Shown here: one piece after another, positions 1 through 6,440 of the stretch
Numbering within the stretch: the stretch's first letter is position 1
How the letters are laid out: every line of letters begins with the position of its first letter
NCBI GenBank assembly: GCA_903843315.1
Contig: CAIMPQ010000026.1
Location: 1 to 12,274 of the forward strand
Length of the DNA stretch: 12,274 nt
Source of the DNA: an uncultured beta proteobacterium
GTDB taxonomy: Bacteria; Pseudomonadota; Gammaproteobacteria; Burkholderiales; Burkholderiaceae
Reading direction: 5' to 3'
Program-made: the position numbers and the translations under genes
The notes under the pieces: generated by a model
Database searches by the model: none
Told to the model about the DNA's origin: nothing
Seen by the model: only the letters and a program-made list of their open reading frames with translations

Positions 1-81
1 GCTCCAGCTCTAAGAGGCCCATTTAATTTAGAGGCTCGAAAATTGGCAGGTTTTACTGTTGAAGAGTTAAGTCTTCTTTGA
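1..81 (+). CDS. C-terminal end of an unidentified protein (partial)
   Basis: Frame 1 is open from the window edge to a TGA at 79-81 and gives 26 residues ending in KLAGFTVEELSLL. The other two plus frames are closed by stops within the first 26 bases, so this is the likely tail of an upstream gene reading into the window. The AGFTVEEL stretch resembles one unit of the short AGFxxxEL repeats seen in some bacterial proteins, but one unit proves nothing. It ends 37 bases before the next start codon, so it may share a transcript with the two paralogues downstream. I cannot name the gene. Confidence 0.5.
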   Translation, partial: APALRGPFNLEARKLAGFTVEELSLL

Positions 82-106
82 GCGAGTTATTCGCAAGAAA
101 TTTTTT

Positions 107-114
107 GAGGAAAG
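107..114 (+). promoter_or_regulatory. Ribosome binding site of the first paralogue
   Basis: GAGGAAAG sits with its GAGG core 8 bases before the ATG at 119. It is one of the two clearest Shine-Dalgarno sequences in the window and fixes that start codon. Confidence 0.6.
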
Positions 115-118
115 TTAT

Positions 119-820
119 ATGAATATTTCTCGTCGTACATTTATCGCCTCTGTTGCCTTGGGGCCGGTAGCGTGTGGGATACCTCTTTCTTATGAACGAG
201 GTACACCTGTTGCGCAGCCAAACCCATTACCTTCAATTCGCCCTCCAAAAGTTGGTCAGGAATGGTCATACATCAAGCGTGATGTATTTAATGGGAAAGT
301 TTTAGGGCTAATTACAGAGCGGGTCGCGAGTATTGGATCATCCATTGTGATTAATCGCTCAGATGAGAGCGGCGGAATACTTCCGAATGAGGTTCAAAGT
401 TCATGGGGGATGGTGGTCACCGATCCCCAGTGGACAAGGATCATCAACTTCAATCCTGCGATTCCTTTGTGGCCTCAGGAGCTTACTTCGAATTGGAGTA
501 AACAAGTGAATGCTAAATATTCACTGGCTGGCTACCCTGGAAATGCTTATAGTTGGCAGGAGCAAATGAATGCTCAGGGCTGGGAGCAAATTACAGTCCC
601 AGCAGGTAACTTTTTAACATTGCGGTATCAAAATCTCATCAATTATGAAAGTGAAGATGACAATAAGACTGATTGCGTTCATAGGGAAACCATTTGGTTT
701 TCGCCGGACATTGGGCGCTGGGTTGCGCGTGAGGTATCCGGTTCCTATCGAATCCAAGGTCAAGTTGATGTATCTCTTTCGGAAGACAGTTTCCAATGGC
801 AACTAAGTTCATACAAGTGA
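119..820 (+). CDS. Exported protein of unknown function with Tat-like signal (paralogue 1)
   Basis: The 233-residue product has an N-terminus with S4-R5-R6-T-F-I followed by a short hydrophobic stretch. This fits a twin-arginine (Tat) signal. A cysteine at residue 19 (PVAC) is a poor lipobox, so lipidation is uncertain. The mature part is rich in tryptophan and aligns along its whole length with the next gene. Shared blocks are PKVGQEW-Y, VFNG, LP-EVQS-WG, AIP-WP, a PAG-FLTL-Y block, GRWV and a C-terminal WQL-S-K. The PAGxFxTL motif recalls periplasmic beta-rich domains such as DUF3108, but I cannot assign a family. A good ribosome binding site lies 8 bases upstream. The stop overlaps the start region of the next gene, so the pair is probably co-translated. 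Function is unknown; location in the periplasm or at the envelope is inferred. Confidence 0.8.
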   Translation: MNISRRTFIASVALGPVACGIPLSYERGTPVAQPNPLPSIRPPKVGQEWSYIKRDVFNGKVLGLITERVASIGSSIVINRSDESGGILPNEVQSSWGMVVTDPQWTRIINFNPAIPLWPQELTSNWSKQVNAKYSLAGYPGNAYSWQEQMNAQGWEQITVPAGNFLTLRYQNLINYESEDDNKTDCVHRETIWFSPDIGRWVAREVSGSYRIQGQVDVSLSEDSFQWQLSSYK

Positions 821-1524
821 ATTATTTTTTTAAGTGCGCCTCTGTTAGCCTACTATTTTTATTGGCTGGGTGTATTACTTCACTCCCCAATCCTCAAGGC
901 GTGGTTTCATCTGCTCCCAAGCCTGCTCCAACAGTGCGCGCACCAAAAGTGGGCCAGGAGTGGGTTTATCAAGTTCGGAATGTTTTTAATGGAGAGATAG
1001 TCGATACCGTTACTGAAAAAGTAGTGTCTGTAGGCAATGAGGTACGTATAGCCAGATCCAGCTTAAAAGAGGGAGCACTTCCAGATGAGGTGCAATCTCC
1101 CTGGGGATATGTTTTGCAAGATCCCCATTGGAGTCCACCACAAAAATTCCTAGTAGCCATTCCAATGTGGCCAGAGCAGTTAAATATTGATAGCAATGGT
1201 TTTTATCGAACCCGTTATCAAGTTCTTGGCTATCCAGATGGAAGTTATTACTGGGGCCTGAATATTAGCCCTTTGCAATGGGAGCGTATTTCTGTTCCAG
1301 CTGGACAGTTCTTGACTTTGAAATATCGCAATGAATTACCTTATTTTCAGAGTCAGGATGTCTTTAGGATTTTCAATTATCGCGAGGAAGAGCTATGGCT
1401 TGCCCCTGAAGTAGGGCGGTGGGTAATACGACGGTCTTTTGGGCGTTACCTACTTGGAGGGATGAGATGGGATGAGGCCTTTTGGGAGGATTATCTAGAA
1501 TGGCAGCTTATATCCTGGAAGTAG
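796..1524 (+). CDS. Lipoprotein of unknown function (paralogue 2)
   Basis: The product carries a hydrophobic signal ending in LLFLLAGC, a textbook lipobox with the lipidated Cys at residue 26 counted from the ATG. It is a tandem paralogue of the preceding gene and shares its PKVGQEW, VFNG, EVQS-WG, PAG-FLTL, GRWV and C-terminal WQL motifs. The start is ambiguous. ATG 796 overlaps the upstream gene by 25 bases and has GGAAG at 781-785 in front. GTG 817 overlaps its stop as GTGA and would leave 18 residues before the Cys, a very typical lipoprotein signal, but lacks a clear ribosome binding site. The ATG also arises from a conserved Trp codon, so it may be accidental. The role is unknown; anchoring in the outer or inner membrane is inferred from the lipobox. 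Confidence 0.82.
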   Translation: MATKFIQVNYFFKCASVSLLFLLAGCITSLPNPQGVVSSAPKPAPTVRAPKVGQEWVYQVRNVFNGEIVDTVTEKVVSVGNEVRIARSSLKEGALPDEVQSPWGYVLQDPHWSPPQKFLVAIPMWPEQLNIDSNGFYRTRYQVLGYPDGSYYWGLNISPLQWERISVPAGQFLTLKYRNELPYFQSQDVFRIFNYREEELWLAPEVGRWVIRRSFGRYLLGGMRWDEAFWEDYLEWQLISWK

Positions 1525-1552
1525 TTAAAGCGATTAAAATAGCCGCATCGCT

Positions 1553-2206
1553 ATGTATACCGTTAAAGAACTTTTCCCTACCCTGCAAGGTGAGGGCGCC
1601 CATGCAGGACGAGCTGCCATATTTTGCCGCTTCGCAGGTTGTAATTTATGGAGTGGCCGTGAAGAAGATCGAGCAACTGCCGTTTGTAAATTCTGCGATA
1701 CCGATTTTGTAGGGAGTGATGGTATTGGCGGCGGAAAGTTTGAGAGCGCCATAGATTTAGCGGATGCAATAGAGGCTTCCTGGCGAAGTACGTCTGCAGG
1801 GCCACAGCAACGCTATGTAGTTTTCACTGGCGGTGAACCACTTTTACAATTAGATGAAAATCTCATTGCAGCCCTTCATCAAAAAGGTTTTGAAGTGGCC
1901 ATTGAAACCAATGGCACGATTAAAGTTCCAGCTGGTATTGATTGGGTTTGTGTTAGCCCTAAAGCGGGCGCAGAATTGATTGTGCTACAAGCAAATGAAT
2001 TGAAGCTAGTCATTCCGCAGCCTGGTCACGATCCGTTGGAGAAGTTATTGGCTCGTTTTGAGAAGATGGATTATCGAAATCGTTTCTTGCAACCAATGGA
2101 TGGGCCGGATTTAATAAGCAATACCGAATTAGCGGTAGGCCTTTGCCAGAAACGCCCACTTTGGAGGTTAAGCCTTCAATCTCATAAACTCATAGGAATA
2201 AGATAA
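1553..2206 (+). CDS. queE: 7-carboxy-7-deazaguanine synthase QueE
   Basis: This radical SAM enzyme converts 6-carboxy-tetrahydropterin to 7-carboxy-7-deazaguanine, the ring-contraction step on the way to preQ0 and queuosine. The 217-residue protein has the LQGEG segment near residues 11-15, an iron-sulfur motif C30-x14-C45-x2-C48, the SAM-binding TGGEPLL block, the ETNGT segment and a C-terminal LSLQSHKLIGIR. The CX14CX2C spacing replaces the usual CX3CX2C and matches the form described for Burkholderia QueE. The length is full for the family. The gene begins 28 bases after the second paralogue with no clear ribosome binding site, and no preQ1 riboswitch fits in that gap. queD follows after 38 bases, so the product of one enzyme feeds the other. 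queC is not in the window. Confidence 0.95.
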   Translation: MYTVKELFPTLQGEGAHAGRAAIFCRFAGCNLWSGREEDRATAVCKFCDTDFVGSDGIGGGKFESAIDLADAIEASWRSTSAGPQQRYVVFTGGEPLLQLDENLIAALHQKGFEVAIETNGTIKVPAGIDWVCVSPKAGAELIVLQANELKLVIPQPGHDPLEKLLARFEKMDYRNRFLQPMDGPDLISNTELAVGLCQKRPLWRLSLQSHKLIGIR

Positions 2207-2244
2207 TCTGGCTAAGGCTAGCAAGGCTATTAATTAAGTGCTAA

Positions 2245-2709
2245 ATGAAAAGTAAACAACCTGCAATCTCCATTACCCGTCGTCTTGAATTTGATTCAGG
2301 ACACCGTATTCCCAATCATGATGGGCAATGCCGTCATCTGCACGGACATCGATATGCCATCGAAGTCACTTTGACTGGTGAGGTGGCGGATCACCCTGGC
2401 AAGCCTGATGATGGCATGGTGCTCGATTTTGGTGATATCAAGCGCCTAACCAATCAATATGTTGTTGATCTTTGGGACCATGCATTTCTAGTTGCCAAAG
2501 AAGATGAGGGGGTCGTTACTTTTTTAGAAAGCCTGCCTAATCACAAAACAGTGATCATGGAGCATGTACCTACCGTAGAAAATCTCGCGAATGCAGCTTT
2601 TGCAATTTTGCAGCCTGTATTTAATAAAGCTTTTGGTGGTCGACTTGAACTCTCTTCCCTTCGCTTGTACGAAACCCCTAATTGCTGGGCTGATGTTCAT
2701 CATTCTTAA
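2245..2709 (+). CDS. queD: 6-carboxy-5,6,7,8-tetrahydropterin synthase QueD
   Basis: QueD turns dihydroneopterin triphosphate into 6-carboxy-tetrahydropterin, the substrate of the neighbouring QueE. The 154-residue protein shows the family's zinc ligands H20, H33 and H35 (SGHR and LHGH). It also has the catalytic Cys29 in GQCRHLHGH, the D78-H79 pair, PTVEN around E112 and the closing LYETPNCW with E143. All residues expected for an active enzyme are present. Length is slightly above the E. coli protein because of extra residues at the N-terminus and in the DHPGKPDDG loop. The ATG at 2245 has only a weak ribosome binding site. The stop TAA abuts the ATG of tadA with no spacer. Confidence 0.95.
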   Translation: MKSKQPAISITRRLEFDSGHRIPNHDGQCRHLHGHRYAIEVTLTGEVADHPGKPDDGMVLDFGDIKRLTNQYVVDLWDHAFLVAKEDEGVVTFLESLPNHKTVIMEHVPTVENLANAAFAILQPVFNKAFGGRLELSSLRLYETPNCWADVHHS

Positions 2710-3168
2710 ATGAATCCAATCGAGCTTGATCGCCAGTTTATGCAGCAAGCTTTGGAGCAAGCTAAATTGGCTGCTCTTGCTGGTGAAGTTCCTGTAGGTG
2801 CAGTACTGGTCCGCGATGGTCAAGTGATCTCAAGGGCATTTAATCAGCCGATATCAAATCATGATCCTAGTGCGCACGCTGAAATGTTGGCATTAAGACA
2901 GGCAGCCTTATCCGATGAAAATTATCGCTTGCCAGGCGCCACCTTGTATGTGACTCTGGAACCGTGCACGATGTGTGCGGGCGCAATCTTGCATGCTAGG
3001 CTTGATCGCATTGTTTATGGGGCCACAGATCCAAAAACAGGTGCTGCCGGTAGTGTTTTAGATGTATTCTCTTCAAAACAAATCAATCATCAAACCCATA
3101 TTGAGGGCGGTGTGATGGCTGAGGAATGCGGCCAGTTATTACGAGACTTTTTTAAGGAGCGGCGTTGA
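2710..3168 (+). CDS. tadA: tRNA-specific adenosine deaminase TadA
   Basis: TadA deaminates adenosine 34 of tRNA-Arg(ACG) to inosine, which is needed to read CGU, CGC and CGA codons. The 152-residue protein contains the cytidine deaminase-fold zinc site: H56-A57-E58 (HAE, with the proton-shuttle Glu) and P85-C86-x2-C89 (PCTMC). The VPVGAVLV stretch near the N-terminus and the C-terminal LLRDFFKERR are also typical. The start ATG directly follows the queD stop (TAAATG), so translation is probably coupled. Its own stop overlaps the TTG start of ldcA. TadA and the queuosine genes act on the same anticodon position in different tRNAs, which makes the neighbourhood functionally coherent. Confidence 0.95.
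   Translation: MNPIELDRQFMQQALEQAKLAALAGEVPVGAVLVRDGQVISRAFNQPISNHDPSAHAEMLALRQAALSDENYRLPGATLYVTLEPCTMCAGAILHARLDRIVYGATDPKTGAAGSVLDVFSSKQINHQTHIEGGVMAEECGQLLRDFFKERR
3154..3159 (+). promoter_or_regulatory. Strong ribosome binding site deciding a TTG start
   Basis: AAGGAG lies inside the end of tadA and 5 bases before TTG 3165. It supports use of this TTG, which overlaps the tadA stop as TTGA, as the real start of ldcA. Confidence 0.7.
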
Positions 3169-4109
3169 AATCGATTCACCTCATTGCTCCGTCTGGGGCA
3201 AGCATAGATAATCAAAGTCCTTTAGCTGGTATCAACTGGTTAAAGAGTAAGGGAATTGCTATTCAGAATTCTGAATGCGTGCATCGAGTTCATGAACGTT
3301 TTGCGGGGTCTGATAGTGAGCGTTTAAAGGAGATAAATCATTTAGCCACCCTTGATCCTCAGAATGTTGTAATGGTAATGCGTGGTGGGTATGGCATACA
3401 TCGCTTGCTTGCGGATATTCACTGGTCAGAAATTGCAAAGGCCGTTAACAACGGCTTGCAAATTTGTGGTCATAGTGATTTCACAGTGTTCCAGTTAGGA
3501 TTATTAGCAAAAGCCGGGGCAATCAGTTTATCCGGCCCAATGCTGAATTATGATTTTGGGAGGCTAGATGAAAGCGGAGCGGCAATCTCTCCTGATGCAT
3601 TTATGTGGCAGAATTTTGAAACTGCTATAAAAGAGCGAAAACTGGATTGCAGTGTTTCTGCTCCGCAATCCTTTTTAGGTAAGACAGTTAGCAATTCGCT
3701 TTCAGGAATCTTATGGGGTGGTAACTTAACCATTCTGGCTGGTTTAGTGGGGACACCCTATTTGCCATCAGCGCAGCAGACCAATAATGGCATCTTATTT
3801 TTAGAAGATGTAAATGAGCATCCCTATCGTGTCGAGAGAATGCTAATGCAACTATTTGATGCAGGCGTTCTAGCAAATCAGTCTGCCATCTTGTTGGGAA
3901 GCTTTTCTGCATATCGTCTTTACGATAATGACAAAGGATATTCTTTAGAGCGAGCAATTGAAGTAATCCGTAAACGCTTGCCAGACTCTATTCCTATCTT
4001 GACTGATTTGCCATTTGGTCATCAGTCTAATAAGGCTACGCTGCCTGTTGGTGCTAAGGCTAGCTTAGATTACAGTGCTTCCGGATTTACTCTTAAAGCG
4101 AACTGGTAG
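3165..4109 (+). CDS. ldcA: LD-carboxypeptidase (peptidase family S66)
   Basis: This is a cytoplasmic serine peptidase that removes the terminal D-Ala from recycled murein tetrapeptides. The 314-residue protein shows the family's three catalytic positions: Ser104 in CGHSD, Glu214 in FLEDVNE and His286 in LPFGHQ. The VMRGGYG segment upstream of the nucleophile and the GILWGGNL segment at the domain junction are also diagnostic. Length and spacing match known LdcA proteins. The start is TTG, backed by AAGGAG 5 bases upstream, and overlaps the tadA stop by 3 bases, which suggests coupling. The SOUL-family gene follows after 8 bases. Activity is inferred from the intact triad; the symbol rests on family membership. 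Confidence 0.9.
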   Translation: MKSIHLIAPSGASIDNQSPLAGINWLKSKGIAIQNSECVHRVHERFAGSDSERLKEINHLATLDPQNVVMVMRGGYGIHRLLADIHWSEIAKAVNNGLQICGHSDFTVFQLGLLAKAGAISLSGPMLNYDFGRLDESGAAISPDAFMWQNFETAIKERKLDCSVSAPQSFLGKTVSNSLSGILWGGNLTILAGLVGTPYLPSAQQTNNGILFLEDVNEHPYRVERMLMQLFDAGVLANQSAILLGSFSAYRLYDNDKGYSLERAIEVIRKRLPDSIPILTDLPFGHQSNKATLPVGAKASLDYSASGFTLKANW

Positions 4110-4117
4110 GGTAGTGC

Positions 4118-4747
4118 TTGAGAATCACTTGCTCCCGAATTCTGTTCTGTTTGATTGCTATTGGAGTAATAGGTACAGCAATGGCAGTTGAGGAACCCAA
4201 ATATACCGTGCTTGAAAAAACACCGCCATTTGAGTTGAGGTCTTATAGTCCAATGATCCTGGCAGAGGTTCAGGTTGAGGGCGATTTAGACGAAGCATCG
4301 AGCCAAGGTTTCCGACTTATTGCAGCCTATATTTTTGGACAAAATCAGCCTAGTGAAAAAATCTCAATGACTGCTCCAGTGGTGGTAGAAGAGCGAGCAG
4401 TAAAGGGCGCCGCGATAGCAATGACTGCCCCAGTCAACATTGAATCCTATGCTGGCAAATGGACGGTGTCGTTTGTAATGCCTGCGGAATACTCTATGGA
4501 GAGCCTTCCGAAACCCCTCAATTCTAAAGTGCAGCTTCGGCAAATTCCGGCCGTGAAGCGCGCAGTGCTTAGCTTTTCTGGTTTTTATAATGAGAATAAG
4601 GTCGCCGAAAGAACTCTCGAGCTAGAGGAATGGATGAAGACTAAAAATCTTCAGGCGGCGAGCATACCCAAATTTGCTCGCTATAACCCACCTTGGACGC
4701 TACCTTTTATGCGCCGCAATGAAATCATGATTGATGTACGAGACTAG
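4118..4747 (+). CDS. SOUL-family heme-binding protein, exported
   Basis: The 209-residue product matches the SOUL family of tetrapyrrole-associated proteins. Visible hallmarks are PKYTVLEK followed by FELRSYSP, the KISMTAPV motif (with a second AMTAPV soon after), FVMPAEYSMESLP, and the C-terminal PPWTLPFMRRNEI segment. The first 23 residues form a Sec signal peptide with a hydrophobic core and an AMA cleavage site before VEEP, so the protein is probably periplasmic. The start is taken as TTG 4118 because the only good downstream ATG would delete the signal peptide; AGGG at 4108-4111 could serve as a weak ribosome binding site. The gene lies 8 bases after ldcA and likely shares its transcript. 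The bacterial function of this family is poorly defined, and heme binding here is inferred from the family only. Confidence 0.87.
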   Translation: MRITCSRILFCLIAIGVIGTAMAVEEPKYTVLEKTPPFELRSYSPMILAEVQVEGDLDEASSQGFRLIAAYIFGQNQPSEKISMTAPVVVEERAVKGAAIAMTAPVNIESYAGKWTVSFVMPAEYSMESLPKPLNSKVQLRQIPAVKRAVLSFSGFYNENKVAERTLELEEWMKTKNLQAASIPKFARYNPPWTLPFMRRNEIMIDVRD

Positions 4748-4753
4748 CAAGCC

Positions 4754-4778
4754 TTGAGGTTTACTGCTTAAACCTCAA
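4754..4778. terminator. Perfect inverted repeat between convergent genes
   Basis: TTGAGGTTTA at 4754-4763 and TAAACCTCAA at 4769-4778 form a perfect 10-bp stem with a 5-base loop, located between the SOUL gene and rlmJ. The right arm encodes the last codons and the stop of rlmJ. Neither side has a T-tract, so it is an imperfect intrinsic terminator. It may instead stabilise both 3' ends. Confidence 0.45.
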
Positions 4779-5637
4779 AACTCTTCAGTACGAATTGAGC
4801 GCCACTATCTATACCTAGAGCTTTGATCAAAATCGGTAATGCTTGCGCTAAATTCTTTTCGAGAGTCCAAGGTGGATTGATGATGAACATGCCGCTGGCT
4901 TGCAGACGTCGTTCTCCGGGTGCATTTTCCACTCGAAATTCTGCATGAAGCCATGAGCGTTTGTGTTGAGAGGCAATCTTCTTCATACGATCTGGTAGGG
5001 CTGCAGCCTCCCTTCTGGAAAGTGCGGGATACCAAATGGCATAGCAGCCAGTAGCAAAGCGCTGGAGTGCTTCTTCCATTGCTGTTTCAAGATGACGATA
5101 ATCTTGTTTGTCCTCATAAGATGGATCAATTAAAACTAAACCACGCCTGCTAGGGGGCGGAAGCAAGCCCTTTAGTCTGGCAAAACTATCTTCAGCATAA
5201 ACATCAATCTGTTTGGATTGCTTGAGTTGGCCAATATTATGGCGTAATACATCAATCTCTTTGGGGTGAAGTTCAAATAATTTCAGTCTATCTTGTGACC
5301 TCAATAGGTTTGCCAAGATAAAAGGTGAGCCTGGATAGAAGTTAAATTCCCCCCGAGTATTTTCTGATTGAATAATTTCTAAAAAGTGCTGAATACTTTC
5401 TGGGATTGGATTTCCTGCCTCAACATACTTGAGTAGGCGAACTATCCCACCCTCAGCCTCTTTGCTGATTGCTGCGAAACCATCCTTCAGGCTATAAATT
5501 CCAGCCCCCGCGTGGGTATCGACAATGGTTAGGGCGCCAGGCTTCTCTTGGAGATATTCAACCAAATGAATCAGGATTAAATGCTTGAGAATATCTGCAT
5601 GACTACCCGCATGAAATGCGTGTCGGTAACTAAACAT
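4768..5637 (-). CDS. rlmJ: 23S rRNA (adenine2030-N6)-methyltransferase RlmJ
   Basis: RlmJ methylates N6 of A2030 in 23S rRNA using S-adenosylmethionine. The 289-residue protein starts with the family's signature SYRHAFHAGSHADILKH. It continues with the SAM-binding VDTHAGAGIY block near residue 40, the inserted helical subdomain, FYPGSP, an acidic E149-D150 and the catalytic motif IV. Motif IV reads D171-P-S-Y-E instead of DPPYE as in E. coli, a small change in the substrate-contacting loop. The following YAIWYPALSRRE and the C-terminal MFIINPPW are typical. Length is close to the E. coli enzyme. The start lies 6 bases after the PAP2 gene stop, so it is probably the last gene of the minus-strand run, although rRNA modification has no obvious link with the envelope genes upstream. 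Confidence 0.93.
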   Translation of the reverse strand: MFSYRHAFHAGSHADILKHLILIHLVEYLQEKPGALTIVDTHAGAGIYSLKDGFAAISKEAEGGIVRLLKYVEAGNPIPESIQHFLEIIQSENTRGEFNFYPGSPFILANLLRSQDRLKLFELHPKEIDVLRHNIGQLKQSKQIDVYAEDSFARLKGLLPPPSRRGLVLIDPSYEDKQDYRHLETAMEEALQRFATGCYAIWYPALSRREAAALPDRMKKIASQHKRSWLHAEFRVENAPGERRLQASGMFIINPPWTLEKNLAQALPILIKALGIDSGAQFVLKSFEV

Positions 5638-5643
5638 GATGCT

Positions 5644-6435
5644 TTAGTCCGCCTTACTGGGTGACGGGGTGAACTGGGCTTTGATGAACAAAGTAAGTGT
5701 AATGAGCAGTATGGCGATGGATGCATATTGCAATGGCAGGTTTAATTCATGATCCATGATTTGCGTCAGATGAGCATAAACAGCACAGATGCCCCCAACA
5801 GCTATAAATCTCAACCAGATGCCTTTAATTGCAAGATATTTTTCTGGGATGCCATTAGCAAAAATAGCCCCCAATATTCCACACCATAGTCCAAATCCAG
5901 CGCCACCCAACACATCTGTTAGCCAGTGCGCCCCAAATGCGCTTCGCGATAAGCCGACCAATATTGCTACAAAAAAGAGGAACAACATCGGCCCACGCTT
6001 TTCTTTATTGGTTGAGAAATAGAGGGCGCTTGCGATAGCAAAAGCCGTTAAGGTATGACCAGATGGAAAGGCCTTATGCAGTAAAGGTTCGCCAATACGG
6101 TAAAAACTACCTTCCATTAAAACGCTAGCGGGCCTAGGCAAATCAAAGAGTACTTTCAAAGAGCTGCTGGCAATGGCTGAAATGATTCCCGCAAAGATTC
6201 CAGCGCTTAATAAGCGTGGGGCTAATAGGATAAGCGGAAATGCAATGGCAAAAACTCCCCAGCCATTACCTAGGAATGTAAGCCACGCCCAAATGGTGTC
6301 TGGTAATAATCGGGTGAACTGATTAATGAATAGAAAGCTGCTACTTTGGAATTCACCAAAATAGATGGCTAATGCGAGCGCTAATGGAGCAAGCGGTATA
6401 AACCAGGCAAAAGTAGGAATCGCTTTTTTGCCCAT
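5644..6435 (-). CDS. PAP2-superfamily membrane phosphatase
   Basis: This is an integral-membrane phosphatase of the type-2 phosphatidic acid phosphatase superfamily. The three-part active site is complete in the 263-residue protein: K94-x6-R101-P102, P124-S-G-H127 and S163-R164-x5-H170-x3-D174. Hydrophobic segments before, between and after these motifs indicate about six or more membrane helices; the C-terminal part adds two more after the catalytic core. Members dephosphorylate undecaprenyl pyrophosphate, lipid A, phosphatidylglycerol phosphate or similar lipids, and the sequence does not tell which. It lies 5 bases after the family 9 glycosyltransferase and next to two other envelope-lipid genes, so polyprenyl carrier recycling or lipid A dephosphorylation are the leading guesses. 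Confidence 0.9.
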   Translation of the reverse strand: MGKKAIPTFAWFIPLAPLALALAIYFGEFQSSSFLFINQFTRLLPDTIWAWLTFLGNGWGVFAIAFPLILLAPRLLSAGIFAGIISAIASSSLKVLFDLPRPASVLMEGSFYRIGEPLLHKAFPSGHTLTAFAIASALYFSTNKEKRGPMLFLFFVAILVGLSRSAFGAHWLTDVLGGAGFGLWCGILGAIFANGIPEKYLAIKGIWLRFIAVGGICAVYAHLTQIMDHELNLPLQYASIAILLITLTLFIKAQFTPSPSKAD

Positions 6436-6440
6436 TCCGA

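Noticed and set aside
61..76. Small inverted repeat GAAGA/TCTTC near the end of the partial gene
   Set aside because: The stem is only 5 bp and followed by just a few T, too weak to call a terminator.
1525..1552. preQ1 riboswitch upstream of queE
   Set aside because: Only 28 bases separate the genes and no riboswitch-like pseudoknot or conserved core is visible.
1482..1712. Open frame across the paralogue 2/queE junction
   Set aside because: It overlaps two well-supported genes in another frame, starts with TTG and shows no family motif.
2207..2244. Repeated GGCTA/AAGGCTA words between queE and queD
   Set aside because: Too short and irregular to be a meaningful repeat; no hairpin of note.
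4376..4436. Internal duplication of MTAPV in the SOUL protein
   Set aside because: A second MTAPV-type element is usual in SOUL-family proteins, so it is not evidence of a recent duplication.
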